From assembly GCF_000373645.1 (NCBI RefSeq), contig NZ_KB892023.1, forward strand, positions 357 to 64,356: a DNA stretch of 64,000 bases. Direction: 5' to 3'. This document shows, piece by piece, positions 50,454-58,311 of the stretch. The first letter of the stretch is position 1. Each line of letters begins with the position of its first letter. This DNA comes from Streptomyces sp. ATexAB-D23 (lineage in GTDB: Bacteria; Actinomycetota; Actinomycetes; Streptomycetales; Streptomycetaceae). The notes beneath the pieces are model-generated. The model had not been told where the DNA came from. It searched no databases and saw only the letters and a list, made by a program, of their open reading frames with translations. A program made the translations under genes and the position numbers.

Positions 50454-51065
50454 CTAAGCTGTGGGGTACGGGGCGCCCGGAGCCCCCGCGCGGGCCCCGG
50501 ACTCCGGCAGCGGCAGTTCGAAGTGGACGATGCCCTGACCGCCGCCCGGCAGCGCGCGCTCGTCGCACACCTCCCGCGCGAGGGACCGCCAGAACGGCTC
50601 GGCGCCCGGTACGGCCGGGTCGGTGTGCAGGTAGACCGCGTCGTAACCGCCGGCCCGCGCGACGAAGGCGCACAGCTCGCGCACCATGCGGCGGGCCAGC
50701 CCGTGCCTGCGGTGCTCCGGCCGCACGTAGATCCGGCACAGCTGCGCCGTGGTGCCGGACGGGAAGCGGTCGGCCACCCACCGCGGATTGGGCGGCGCCT
50801 GCGGCCCCCGGTCGCGCACGGCGCCCGTGGCGACGATCTCGCCCGCCCACTCGGCCACCAGCAGCGTGCAGCGGGCCGGGCGCAGGTAGGCGGCCTCGGG
50901 GTCGATGATGTCGGCGTGCCAGCGCGGTACGTAACCGGAGCGCAGGTCGCGGTAGACGGTGTCGAGCATCACGGCCCGCGCCCCGCCGATGTCCTGCGGC
51001 CCGGCGGTGCGCAGTACGTAGCCCCCGGCGCCGGCCGGGATCACGGCCGTCGTCGCAGTAGTCAT
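50454..51065 (-). CDS. GNAT acetyltransferase
   Basis: A 203-residue N-acetyltransferase. The acetyl-CoA loop is CRIYVRPEHRRHGLARRMVRELCAFVARAG and the strand before it ends TGAVRD. GYVPRWHADIIDPEAAYLRPARCTLLVAEW occupies the substrate side. The start is the ATG at 51065 (GTGGAG upstream); longer frames upstream run through low-complexity repeats. It lies directly upstream of the zinc-box operon on the same strand with 31 bases between, so it may share its function, but its own promoter is not under the box. The substrate is unknown. Confidence 0.85.
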   Translation of the reverse strand: MTTATTAVIPAGAGGYVLRTAGPQDIGGARAVMLDTVYRDLRSGYVPRWHADIIDPEAAYLRPARCTLLVAEWAGEIVATGAVRDRGPQAPPNPRWVADRFPSGTTAQLCRIYVRPEHRRHGLARRMVRELCAFVARAGGYDAVYLHTDPAVPGAEPFWRSLAREVCDERALPGGGQGIVHFELPLPESGARAGAPGAPYPTA

Positions 51066-51433
51066 CCCGGAACTCCACCGTCCTCGCGCACCCGTCCTTG
51101 CCGTACCAGCGTACGTGCGAGTGATGTGCAACAACGGTGGGGGGCCGGGGACCCCCGGGCCGGCCCGCGTCACAACGAACGACCGGACGCGGGGCGGCAG
51201 CCCGCCGGCACAGCGGGGGCGGCCGGGGCGGCCGGCACGGCGGGGGTCCGGCGGAGGCGGCCGGCACGGCGGGGGGTGGCCGGCACGGCGGGGGGTGGCC
51301 GGCACGGCGGCGGTCCAGCGGGGGTGGTCGGTCCGACGGCGGAGGCGGAGGCGGAGGCGGTAGTCCAGCCGGTACGGCCGGTCAGCCGGTACGGCTGCGG
51401 AGGCGGAGGCAGCGGTCCAGCCGGTACGGCCGC
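51066..51433. other. Intergenic region between ispF and the GNAT gene
   Basis: No gene seen. Most of it (about 51200-51430) is GC-rich low-complexity repeat, covered separately. The promoter of the acetyltransferase must lie at 51066-51170, where the sequence is less biased. Confidence 0.5.
51230..51315. repeat. Tandem 19-bp repeat and low-complexity DNA
   Basis: GGCCGGCACGGCGGGGGGT at 51259-51277 and 51278-51296, exact copies, with near copies at about 51230-51247 and 51297-51314. Downstream, CCGGTACGG units recur at about 51369, 51387 and 51421. No spacer structure. Confidence 0.85.
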
Positions 51434-51952
51434 TCAGTCGGTGCGGTACACCAGTGCGGTCGCGAGGCCCGCGATACCCTCGCCGCGGCCGGTGAAGCCG
51501 AGCCCGTCGGAGGTCGCGGCGGACAGCGAGACGGGGGCGCCCACTGCGGCGGACAGCACCCGCTGCGCCTCGTCGCGCCGCTTGCCGATCTTGGGGCGTA
51601 CGCCGACGACCTGGACGGCCACGTTGCCGATCTCGAAGCCCGCCGCGCGGACGATGCGGGCGGCCTCGGTGAGCAGGGTGACGCCCGCGGCGCCGGACCA
51701 CTCGGGGCGCCCGGTGCCGAAGTGCTGCCCGAGGTCGCCGAGGCCGGCCGCGGAGAAGAGCGCGTTGCAGGCGGCGTGCGCGACGACGTCGGCGTCGGAG
51801 TGTCCGGCGAGACCGGGACCCTCACCGTCCCAGCGCAGGCCCGCGCACCACAGCTCGCGGCCCTCCTCGAAGGCGTGGATGTCGGTGCCGATGCCGACGA
51901 GCGGGATGACCGGCGCGGGGTTCCGGCCCGGTCCGGGGGTCTCAGAAGCCAT
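51434..51952 (-). CDS. ispF: 2-C-methyl-D-erythritol 2,4-cyclodiphosphate synthase
   Basis: A 172-residue trimeric MEP-pathway enzyme. The zinc ligands are in GIGTDIHAF (Asp, His) and the second histidine lies in GHSDADVVAHA. VGVRPKIGKRRDEAQRVLS and SLSAATSDGLGFTGRGEGIAG are the conserved C-terminal segments. Full length, with a proline-rich tail of 15 residues at the start. It overlaps the end of ispD by 11 bases, so the two are translationally coupled and catalyse the first and last of three successive steps to the cyclic diphosphate. Confidence 0.97.
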   Translation of the reverse strand: MASETPGPGRNPAPVIPLVGIGTDIHAFEEGRELWCAGLRWDGEGPGLAGHSDADVVAHAACNALFSAAGLGDLGQHFGTGRPEWSGAAGVTLLTEAARIVRAAGFEIGNVAVQVVGVRPKIGKRRDEAQRVLSAAVGAPVSLSAATSDGLGFTGRGEGIAGLATALVYRTD

Positions 51953-52688
51953 CGTTGGCCCTCCTGCGTGCGAGTACCGCTTCGGCCAGGACGAGGTCCA
52001 GCGGCCGGGTCACCTTGAACGCCTCTTCGTGTCCGGGTACGACGACGACGGGCGCGCCGAGCTGCTCGACCATGCCGGCGTCGTCGGTCGCGCCCTCGCC
52101 GCTGACTGCGACCCGCTCGTGGGCGCGGACGAGGGTGTCGCGGTCGAAGCCCTGGGGGGTCTGTACGGCCCTGAGCCGGGCGCGCACCGGGGTGGAGAGC
52201 ACCGGCTCGGGCGCGCCGGGGGCCCCGGGCTCGACCTCCTTGACGGTGTCGGCGAGCGGGAGGGCGGGGACGACGGCGGGGGCACCCCCCCGTACCGCGT
52301 CCACGACGGAGTCGACGGTGTCGACAGGGACGAGGGGGCGGGCCGCGTCGTGCACGAGGACGGCGGAGATGGTGTCCGGGAGTGCGTCCAGGCCCCGCTT
52401 GACCGATTCCTGACGGGTCTCGCCGCCGGGCACGACGACGAAGTCGGTGCGTTCGGGCAGGGCGTGCTCGGCGAGGAGGTTGCGGACCTCGGGGGCGCCG
52501 TCGGGCGGGGCGACGACCACGACCAGGGAGACGTGGCGGGAGGCCGCCATGGCCCGTACCGCGTGGATGAGCATGGGCGTCCCGTTGAGCGCGCGCAGTG
52601 CCTTGGGGGCGCCGGGGCCGAGCCGTACGCCGCGGCCGGCCGCGGGAATCACGGCGGCCGTGCGGTAGGGACGCGGTTGTTCAGACAT
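51942..52688 (-). CDS. ispD: 2-C-methyl-D-erythritol 4-phosphate cytidylyltransferase
   Basis: A 248-residue cytidylyltransferase of isoprenoid biosynthesis. It opens with the CTP-binding AAVIPAAGRGVRLGPGAPKAL and has VLVHDAARPLVP, RAVQTPQGFDRDTL and a final GHEEAFKVTRPLDLVLAEAVL, all diagnostic. The ATG at 52688 has CGGAGTG upstream; an in-frame extension of 42 codons is arginine-rich noise. First gene of the ispDF pair, about 490 bases downstream of carD, the same order as in other actinobacteria. Confidence 0.96.
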   Translation of the reverse strand: MSEQPRPYRTAAVIPAAGRGVRLGPGAPKALRALNGTPMLIHAVRAMAASRHVSLVVVVAPPDGAPEVRNLLAEHALPERTDFVVVPGGETRQESVKRGLDALPDTISAVLVHDAARPLVPVDTVDSVVDAVRGGAPAVVPALPLADTVKEVEPGAPGAPEPVLSTPVRARLRAVQTPQGFDRDTLVRAHERVAVSGEGATDDAGMVEQLGAPVVVVPGHEEAFKVTRPLDLVLAEAVLARRRANDGF

Positions 52689-53181
52689 CGGTTGCACTCC
52701 GAGGCTTCGGCATGTTTGTGTCCACGGCCGACGTGGGTATGGCCACAAGCGAGCCGGGCTCCGCGCCATGACTCGACCGGGACCCTTTCCGTGACCCCGG
52801 GCGCGTCGGGACACGCTCCGGCCGCTCGGGAGGCCTCACCCGCCGGTTTCAGCAAGATCGCGAGCAACGTACCAAGGACACATACCGGGGGATCATCGCC
52901 GGGCGTCCGGTTACGGCCGGGTTATGGCCGGTATCCATCCGCAAGTGGCCGGAAGTGGCTGGACCCGATAGGCGACAGGACCGGGACCGGCTGGAATTCG
53001 CCGTTCCTTCCCGCCGCCAGGAAGCCGTCCTGGAAGCCGTCTTTCCTGCCGGAAGCACCCTTCTCCGTCCGGACATGCCGCAGCGCCCGACGACACACCG
53101 TGAATACGGTTGGCCAGCGGGCACCGCGGCACATTCGCTACGACCGGCACTATCCGGTCACTGCGACCGGTGCCGTCCGGT
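52689..53181. other. Long intergenic region between carD and ispD
   Basis: Nearly 500 bases with no gene I can support. It should hold the ispDF promoter. A carD terminator candidate lies at 53145-53175. A direct repeat GGAAGCCGTC occurs at about 53020 and 53032. The base composition falls below that of neighbouring genes in parts. Confidence 0.45.
53145..53175. terminator. Probable terminator after carD
   Basis: An interrupted hairpin: inner stem CCGGTC/GACCGG around ACTGC and an outer CGGCA/TGCCG, with a four-base bulge. It lies just past the carD stop. Confidence 0.5.
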
Positions 53182-53664
53182 TCAGGATGCGAGGACCTCG
53201 TCGAGGAGAGCCTCGGCCTTGTCCTCGTTGGTGTTCTCCGCGAGGGCGAGTTCACTCACCAGAATCTGCCGCGCCTTGGCGAGCATGCGCTTCTCACCGG
53301 CGGAGAGTCCGCGCTCACGCTCGCGACGCCACAGGTCACGAACCACTTCGGCGACCTTGATGACATCGCCGGAGGCGAGCTTCTCCAGATTTGCCTTGTA
53401 GCGCCGGGACCAGTTCGTCGGCTCCTCGGCATAGGGTGCGCGGAGCACCTCGAAGACTCGGTCCAGCCCTTCCTGCCCGACTACGTCGCGCACACCCACG
53501 AACTCCGCATTGTCCGCCGGTACACGCACCGTCAAGTCGCCCTGAGCGACCTTGAGCACCAAGTAGGTCTTGTCCACGCCTTTGATCTGGCGAGTTTCGA
53601 TAGCCTCGATCAGCGCGGCCCCGTGATGGGGATAGACCACGGTGTCGCCAACCTTGAACGTCAT
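53182..53664 (-). CDS. carD: CarD-family RNA polymerase-binding regulator
   Basis: A 160-residue CarD/CdnL protein. The N-terminal Tudor-like RNA-polymerase interaction domain (MTFKVGDTVVYPHHGAALIEAI) is followed by a helical DNA-binding domain containing EEPTNWSRRYKANLEKLASGDVIKVAEVVRDLWRRERERGLSAGEKRML, with the tryptophan that wedges into the -10 upstream edge. It stabilises open complexes at rRNA and other promoters and is essential in mycobacteria. The ATG at 53664 is certain by conservation. It lies between two long non-coding stretches, so it is probably monocistronic. Confidence 0.97.
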   Translation of the reverse strand: MTFKVGDTVVYPHHGAALIEAIETRQIKGVDKTYLVLKVAQGDLTVRVPADNAEFVGVRDVVGQEGLDRVFEVLRAPYAEEPTNWSRRYKANLEKLASGDVIKVAEVVRDLWRRERERGLSAGEKRMLAKARQILVSELALAENTNEDKAEALLDEVLAS

Positions 53665-54274
53665 GTGACAGGTACCCCTTCCGTGGCTATCAAGCGTAAC
53701 ACGAGAATCGCTTCTCCTGAATGGCGTTTTCGCAGGTCAGGGCATATCTCGGGGCTTGACAACTGCGACACGAACGTGCTGCGAACGGCCTTCGGAAGGA
53801 GGTATTCGCAGGTCGGAGCCGCTGCGCGGGGACGGAGAAACGCGGACGTTACACGCACTCCGACCCACTCCGAAGGAGCCGAACGTCCCGTTTTGTCGGG
53901 TTCCGCTTGCTGAAGTTTCCGTACTCCGTTCGGTGATGGATCACTCGTACGACGGTAAGGGCCGATGGTCAATGAATTTGATCAACGTGCGGCGCGGTGC
54001 GGATTATGCGCAAGGAATGCGCCACCGTCCGTGAACAGCCGCTCAAGCGGCGGGACGAACGTCGGGGCGGAATTGATCAAGCGCGTTATGTGAAGGCCCT
54101 GCGAATGTGCCCGAGCGCCCCGGCCGGTGATCCCGGGGACGGTGGGGGGCGGGTCGGGTGCGGAGCGGCGACGGGGGCTCGGTAACCTGACGGCTGACAG
54201 ACCCTTAGGGCGGCTTTACCTCGCTCGCCCGACCCGTCCGTACCCATCCGCTCGTTCAAGGAGTTGCCGCCGCC
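53665..54274. other. Long intergenic region upstream of carD
   Basis: 610 bases between the divergent carD and lipoprotein genes, with no supported gene. Features seen: TTGACA at 53756-53761 (a -35-like box on the plus strand, no clear -10), a CCCG-TTTTGT-CGGG hairpin near 53890, and two TTGATCAA palindromes at 53978-53985 and 54073-54080. The carD promoter should lie close to 53700. Confidence 0.45.
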
Positions 54275-54928
54275 GTGAGCCGCAGCCTTCGACACGGCGC
54301 CCTCGCCGCCACTGCCATCGCGTTCTCGCTCACCGCGCTCACCGCGTGCGGGGCCGGCCATAACGCGCAGACGCTCGAAGTCAGGCCGGACAACGCCGCC
54401 ACCTCGTCCGGCGACATCAAGATCCAGAACGTCAACGTCATCACCCAGCCCGAGCGCGACGCCGAGGGCCCGGCGGTCGTCACCGCCACGGTGTTCAACA
54501 ACGGCACCAAGGCGGAGACCCTGGACTCGATCACCCTGACGGGCGGCGGCGGCTCCGTGGCGCTGCACCCGGCCAAGGGCTCCGGCCCGGTCGTCGTCCC
54601 GGCCGGCGGCCGGGTCGTTCTCGGCGGCAAGGGCAACGCCACCGCTGTGATCGAGAGCGGCAACGAGGCCACGCAGGCCGGCAACGTGCAGCCGCTGGTC
54701 TTCACGTTCAGCCGGACCGGCGAGCTCTCCCTCGGCGCGTCCGTCGTCCCGTCGAAGGGCTACTTCAAGGACTTCGGCCCCAGCGCGCTGCCCGAGGCGC
54801 CGAAGACCCCCGACGCCTCGGCATCGGCGTCGGCGGACGGGTCCGGGGCGACCGGCGACGCGGCGGGCGACACGTCGGCCACCGCGAGCGGTTCGGCCTC
54901 GGCCGACGACTCCGAACAGAACGGCTGA
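54275..54928 (+). CDS. Secreted lipoprotein, copper-chaperone-like fold possible
   Basis: A 217-residue lipoprotein. The signal ends LTAC (Cys25). The mature part (about 30-165) is a beta-rich domain (IKIQNVNVITQPERDAEGPAVVTATVFNNGTKAETLDSITLTGGG) that resembles the DUF461/PCuAC-like immunoglobulin fold but lacks an evident methionine/histidine copper site. An acidic serine/alanine-rich tail of about 45 residues follows. The GTG at 54275 has AAGGAG 11 bases upstream. It precedes phoP convergently with a perfect terminator between them. The function is unknown. Confidence 0.8.
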   Translation: MSRSLRHGALAATAIAFSLTALTACGAGHNAQTLEVRPDNAATSSGDIKIQNVNVITQPERDAEGPAVVTATVFNNGTKAETLDSITLTGGGGSVALHPAKGSGPVVVPAGGRVVLGGKGNATAVIESGNEATQAGNVQPLVFTFSRTGELSLGASVVPSKGYFKDFGPSALPEAPKTPDASASASADGSGATGDAAGDTSATASGSASADDSEQNG

Positions 54929-54948
54929 GCGGCACCGCCCGTACGAGA

Positions 54949-54994
54949 CATGGCTGAGGCGCCTCCCCCGTCGTGGGGAGGCGCCTCAGCCATG
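54949..54994. terminator. Bidirectional terminator
   Basis: A perfect 20-bp stem (54949-54968 with 54975-54994) and a six-base loop between the convergent lipoprotein and phoP genes. Confidence 0.95.
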
Positions 54995-55012
54995 TGTCCG
55001 TCGCGGGCCGGT

Positions 55013-55693
55013 CTACGGCTCGAACTTGTAGCCCAGACCGCGCACCGTCACGAGGAACCTGGGGGCGCCCGGGTCCGGCTCGATCTTGGCGCGCAGGCGC
55101 TTGACGTGGACGTCGAGGGTCTTGGTGTCGCCCACGTAGTCCGCGCCCCAGACGCGGTCGATCAACTGCATCCGGGTGAGCACCCGGCCGGCGTTGCGCA
55201 GCAGCATCTCCAGGAGGTCGAACTCCTTGAGCGGCAGGTCGACCTTGGCGCCGGAGACGGTGACGACGTGCCGGTCCACGTCCATGCGGACCGGGCCGGC
55301 CTCCAGGGCGGCCGGGGCGACCTCCTCGGGCTCCCCGCGCCGGCGCAGCACCGCGCGGATGCGGGCGACGAGCTCGCGCGAGGAGAAGGGCTTGGTGACG
55401 TAGTCGTCGGCCCCTATCTCCAGGCCGACGACCTTGTCGATCTCGCTGTCCTTGGCGGTGACCATGATCACGGGGACGTTGGACCTGCTGCGCAGCTGCC
55501 GGCAGACCTCGGTGCCGGGCAGTCCCGGCAGCATCAGGTCGAGGAGCACGAGGTCGGCGCCGTTGCGCTCGAACTCGTCCAGGCCGTCGGGTCCGGTGGC
55601 CGCGATGGCGACCTCGAAGCCTTCCTTGCGGAGCATGTAGGACAGGACGTCGCTGAAGGATTCCTCATCCTCGACGACAAGCACTCGGGTCAC
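55013..55693 (-). CDS. phoP: Phosphate response regulator PhoP
   Basis: A 226-residue OmpR-type response regulator. The receiver has the acidic pair in VVEDEE, phospho-acceptor Asp52 in LLDLMLP, and Lys in TKPFS. A winged helix follows (about 125-226; LPLKEFDLLEMLLRNAGRVLTRMQLIDRVW and DVHVKRLRAKIE). It overlaps phoR by four bases (GTGA) and is translated after it. The identity rests on the phoU neighbour, divergent from phoR, with PHO boxes between. PhoP binds GTTCACC direct repeats and controls phosphate uptake and, in Streptomyces, secondary metabolism. Confidence 0.95.
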   Translation of the reverse strand: MTRVLVVEDEESFSDVLSYMLRKEGFEVAIAATGPDGLDEFERNGADLVLLDLMLPGLPGTEVCRQLRSRSNVPVIMVTAKDSEIDKVVGLEIGADDYVTKPFSSRELVARIRAVLRRRGEPEEVAPAALEAGPVRMDVDRHVVTVSGAKVDLPLKEFDLLEMLLRNAGRVLTRMQLIDRVWGADYVGDTKTLDVHVKRLRAKIEPDPGAPRFLVTVRGLGYKFEP

Positions 55694-56964
55694 GGAAGGG
55701 CCTCCGGGGCAGGGAATGGTTCAGAAGTGTCGGGTGCGGTGTCCGGGCCGGGCGCCTCGTCGCCGTTGACGATGAGCGGGCCGCCCGACGGGCGGTCCCG
55801 GTCCCGCGCGGAGCCCGCTTCGGGCAGCCGCAGGGTGAAGGTGGAGCCCTGTCCCTCCGAGCTCCACACGGTGACCTCCCCGCCGTGCGAGGCGGCCACG
55901 TGCTTGACGATGGCCAGGCCGAGGCCCGTGCCACCGGTGGCGCGCGAGCGGGCCGGGTCGACGCGGTAGAAGCGTTCGAAGACCCGTTCCCGGTCTGTCT
56001 CGGAGATGCCGATGCCCTGGTCGGTCACGGCGATCTCGATCTCGTCCCCGCCGGTGACGACGACCCGGCGGGCGGCGATGCCGACGCGGGTACGGGCGGG
56101 GCTGTAGTTGACGGCGTTCTCGACGAGGTTGCCGAGGGCCGCGGCGAGCTGGCCGCGGTTTCCCCATATCCGCAGGTCGGCGGCGCCGCCGGAGGCCATG
56201 GTGATCTGCTTGGAGCCGGCCTGCTGCCGGCAGCGGTCGATGGCCTCGGCGACGAGCTCGTCCACGCGGACCGGCTCGGCGTCCTCCAGCGGGTCGTCGT
56301 TCTGCACCCGGGAGAGGTCGATGAGCTCCTGGACGAGGTTGGTGAGCCGGGTCGCCTCGATCTGCATGCGGCCCGCGAACCGCTCCACCGCCTCCTGGTC
56401 GTCGGAGGCGTCCAGGACGGCTTCCGAGAGCAGGGACAGGGCGCCGGTCGGCGTCTTGAGCTCATGGCTGACGTTGGCGACGAAGTCGCGCCGGACCGCT
56501 TCGATACGGCGGGCCTCGGTGAGGTCCTCGACCAGCAGCAGAACCAGGCGGGAGCCGAGCGGGGCGACCCGTGCGGAGACCGCGAGGGCCTCGCCCCGGC
56601 CGGTGCCACGGCGCGGAAGGTCCAGTTCGACCTGGCGTATCTCGCCGTCCCTGCGGGTGTCGCGCGCCATGTTCAGCATCGGTTCGACGGCGAGGCGGCC
56701 GCCGCGCACCAGTCCCAGCGCGTACGCGGCGGAGCTGGCCTTGACGACGCTGTCGCTCTCGTCCAGCACGACGGCCGAGGAGCTGAGCACGGACAGGACC
56801 GTGTCGACGCCTGGGGGCAGCGGGGCGTTGCTGTCGGGCCGCAGGGAGGTACGCGTCGGCTTCTTCTGGTCGCGCTCGCTCCAGCGGAACGCCAGCATGG
56901 CGATCACACCGGTACCGACCCCGGCGATCGCGGCAGCTGCGGCGACCGCCGCGTTCACGTCCAT
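55690..56964 (-). CDS. phoR: Phosphate sensor histidine kinase PhoR
   Basis: A 424-residue sensor kinase. One N-terminal membrane helix (about 6-26, AVAAAAAIAGVGTGVIAMLAF) is followed by a PAS-like region. The phosphoacceptor segment is FVANVSHELKTPTGALSLL, and the ATP-binding domain has N-box ENAVNYSP, G1 VTDQGIGI and G2 GGTGLGLAIVKHV. It has a single helix and no large outer sensor, as expected for PhoR, which reads the state of the Pst transporter through PhoU. First gene of the phoRP operon, divergent from phoU. Confidence 0.95.
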   Translation of the reverse strand: MDVNAAVAAAAAIAGVGTGVIAMLAFRWSERDQKKPTRTSLRPDSNAPLPPGVDTVLSVLSSSAVVLDESDSVVKASSAAYALGLVRGGRLAVEPMLNMARDTRRDGEIRQVELDLPRRGTGRGEALAVSARVAPLGSRLVLLLVEDLTEARRIEAVRRDFVANVSHELKTPTGALSLLSEAVLDASDDQEAVERFAGRMQIEATRLTNLVQELIDLSRVQNDDPLEDAEPVRVDELVAEAIDRCRQQAGSKQITMASGGAADLRIWGNRGQLAAALGNLVENAVNYSPARTRVGIAARRVVVTGGDEIEIAVTDQGIGISETDRERVFERFYRVDPARSRATGGTGLGLAIVKHVAASHGGEVTVWSSEGQGSTFTLRLPEAGSARDRDRPSGGPLIVNGDEAPGPDTAPDTSEPFPAPEALP

Positions 56965-57037
56965 GTCTCCAGGTTATGCGCCACCTCGGACACTCTCCCA
57001 GCGGTGCGGGTGCCTCCTCGGGGACTCGTCGCCCAGA

Positions 57038-57070
57038 GTTCACCGAGGGGCAAGCACCGGTTCACTTGGC
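57038..57070. promoter_or_regulatory. PHO boxes between phoR and phoU
   Basis: Eleven-base direct-repeat units: GTTCACCGAGG (57038), a degenerate GGCAAGCACCG (57049) and GTTCACTTGGC (57060). The two clear GTTCAC boxes are exactly 22 bases apart, as in Streptomyces PhoP operators. They serve both divergent genes. Confidence 0.82.
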
Positions 57071-57195
57071 CGGTCGGAATCCGACGCGTACGGCCGTCAC
57101 GGTGGCGTCATGGGGGTCGGCGCCGGCACCCGGCGGGCTTCGGATCCGGTGCGCAGCCGGCCCCGGCCCCGGTTCAGGACTGGAGAGGGACATCC

Positions 57196-57873
57196 ATGCG
57201 TGACGCATACCACGAGGAACTCGACTCGATCGGCGAGGGGCTGGTCGAGATGGCCCGGCTCGTCGGGTCGGCGATCGGCCGGGCGACGACATCCATGCTC
57301 GACGCCGATCTCAAGCTCGCGGAGTCGGTGATCGCCGCGGACCAGAAGGTGGACGACCTCCAGCACGATCTGGAGGCACGGGCCATCGCGCTGCTGGCAC
57401 GCCAGCAGCCGGTGGCGACCGATCTGCGGATCGTGGTCACCTCGCTGCGGATGAGCGCCGACCTGGAGCGCTCGGGCGACCTCGCCCAGCACGTCGCCAA
57501 GCTGGCCCGGCTGCGCTTCCCGCAGTCGGCGGTCCCGCACGACCTGCACGCCACCATCCTGGAGATGGGCCAGCTCGCGCAGCGGCTGATGGCGAAGGCC
57601 GCCGAGGTGATCATCACCAAGGACGTCGATCTGGCGCTCCAGCTGGAGCAGGACGACGACGAGATGGACCTCCTGCACCGCACGCTGTTCCAGCACCTGA
57701 TGGACGACCGCTGGAAGCACGGCATCGAGACGGCCGTCGACGTGACGCTGCTGGGCCGCTACTACGAGCGGTTCGCCGACCACGCGGTGTCCGTGGCCAA
57801 GCGGGTGGTCTACCTGGTGACCGGCGAGCACGCGGACGAGATCCAGCAGCCGGTGCCGGTGGAGGGCGCGTAG
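57196..57873 (+). CDS. phoU: Phosphate signalling protein PhoU
   Basis: A 225-residue all-helical protein made of two three-helix bundles. It begins MRDAYHEELDSIGEGLVEMARLVGSAI, with metal-binding E/D-x-x-x-D motifs (DLERSGDLAQHV in the first half and YYERFADHAVSVAKRVVYL in the second), and ends shortly after. It links the Pst phosphate transporter to PhoR and keeps the kinase off when phosphate is ample. The ATG at 57196 has GGAGAGGGA upstream. It is divergent from phoRP and shares the PHO boxes. Confidence 0.96.
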   Translation: MRDAYHEELDSIGEGLVEMARLVGSAIGRATTSMLDADLKLAESVIAADQKVDDLQHDLEARAIALLARQQPVATDLRIVVTSLRMSADLERSGDLAQHVAKLARLRFPQSAVPHDLHATILEMGQLAQRLMAKAAEVIITKDVDLALQLEQDDDEMDLLHRTLFQHLMDDRWKHGIETAVDVTLLGRYYERFADHAVSVAKRVVYLVTGEHADEIQQPVPVEGA

Positions 57874-58100
57874 GGAGCGGCGAGCGGGGTGTACGGGGCC
57901 GGGGGCGCGGGAAGGCCGGGGCGTGGACGGCCGGGGCGCGCGCCCGCGCGCACGGCTCGTACACACGTTCCTGCGCACATGCGCCGTTGATGCGCCCGTC
58001 CGGGTGGGCATCCAATGGGATGGGGCGGCACGACCTGTCCGTACGCCCCGGTCGCGGGCCCCGTGCCGTGCGGCCCTGTCGTACGCCTTGAGGAGGAACC

Positions 58101-58250
58101 ATGGCCGATTCCCCCATGACCGACCCCCAGCAGGAGGCTCCCGCCGAGGCGGTGCGCCTGACCGTCCTCGGCGCCTGCGGCTGCGGCTCGGGCTGCGGGT
58201 GCGGCTGCCAGTCCGGAGCACCGTGCCAGTGCGGGGGCTGCTCGGGCTGA
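58101..58250 (+). CDS. Cysteine-rich 49-residue peptide, metallothionein-like
   Basis: A short gene: AGGAGG six bases before an ATG at 58101, 49 codons and TGA. The first 25 residues are ordinary (MADSPMTDPQQEAPAEAVRLT); the last 24 hold eight cysteines (26, 28, 32, 34, 36, 42, 44, 47), mostly as C-x-C, spaced by glycine, serine and glutamine. There are no histidines or aromatics. This density and spacing is that of a metal-thiolate cluster, so a metallothionein-like zinc or copper binder is likely. A lanthipeptide-like precursor is a less likely reading, because no modification enzyme is nearby. It lies between phoU and a terminator, and could be read from phoU or its own promoter. Confidence 0.72.
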   Translation: MADSPMTDPQQEAPAEAVRLTVLGACGCGSGCGCGCQSGAPCQCGGCSG

Positions 58251-58271
58251 CGGGGCGGCGCACCGCCGTAC

Positions 58272-58302
58272 GGGGTATGGGGGCGGCCTGCCCCCGTACC
58301 CC
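58272..58302. terminator. Bidirectional terminator
   Basis: A 13-bp stem (58272-58284 with 58290-58302, one G-T pair) and a five-base loop between the cysteine-rich peptide gene and the convergent MFS gene. Confidence 0.82.
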
Positions 58303-58311
58303 CGCGCGGTC

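Noticed and set aside
53756..54034. 92-residue plus-strand frame upstream of the lipoprotein gene
   Set aside because: No ribosome site, no third-position GC bias and arginine/cysteine-rich random-looking product.
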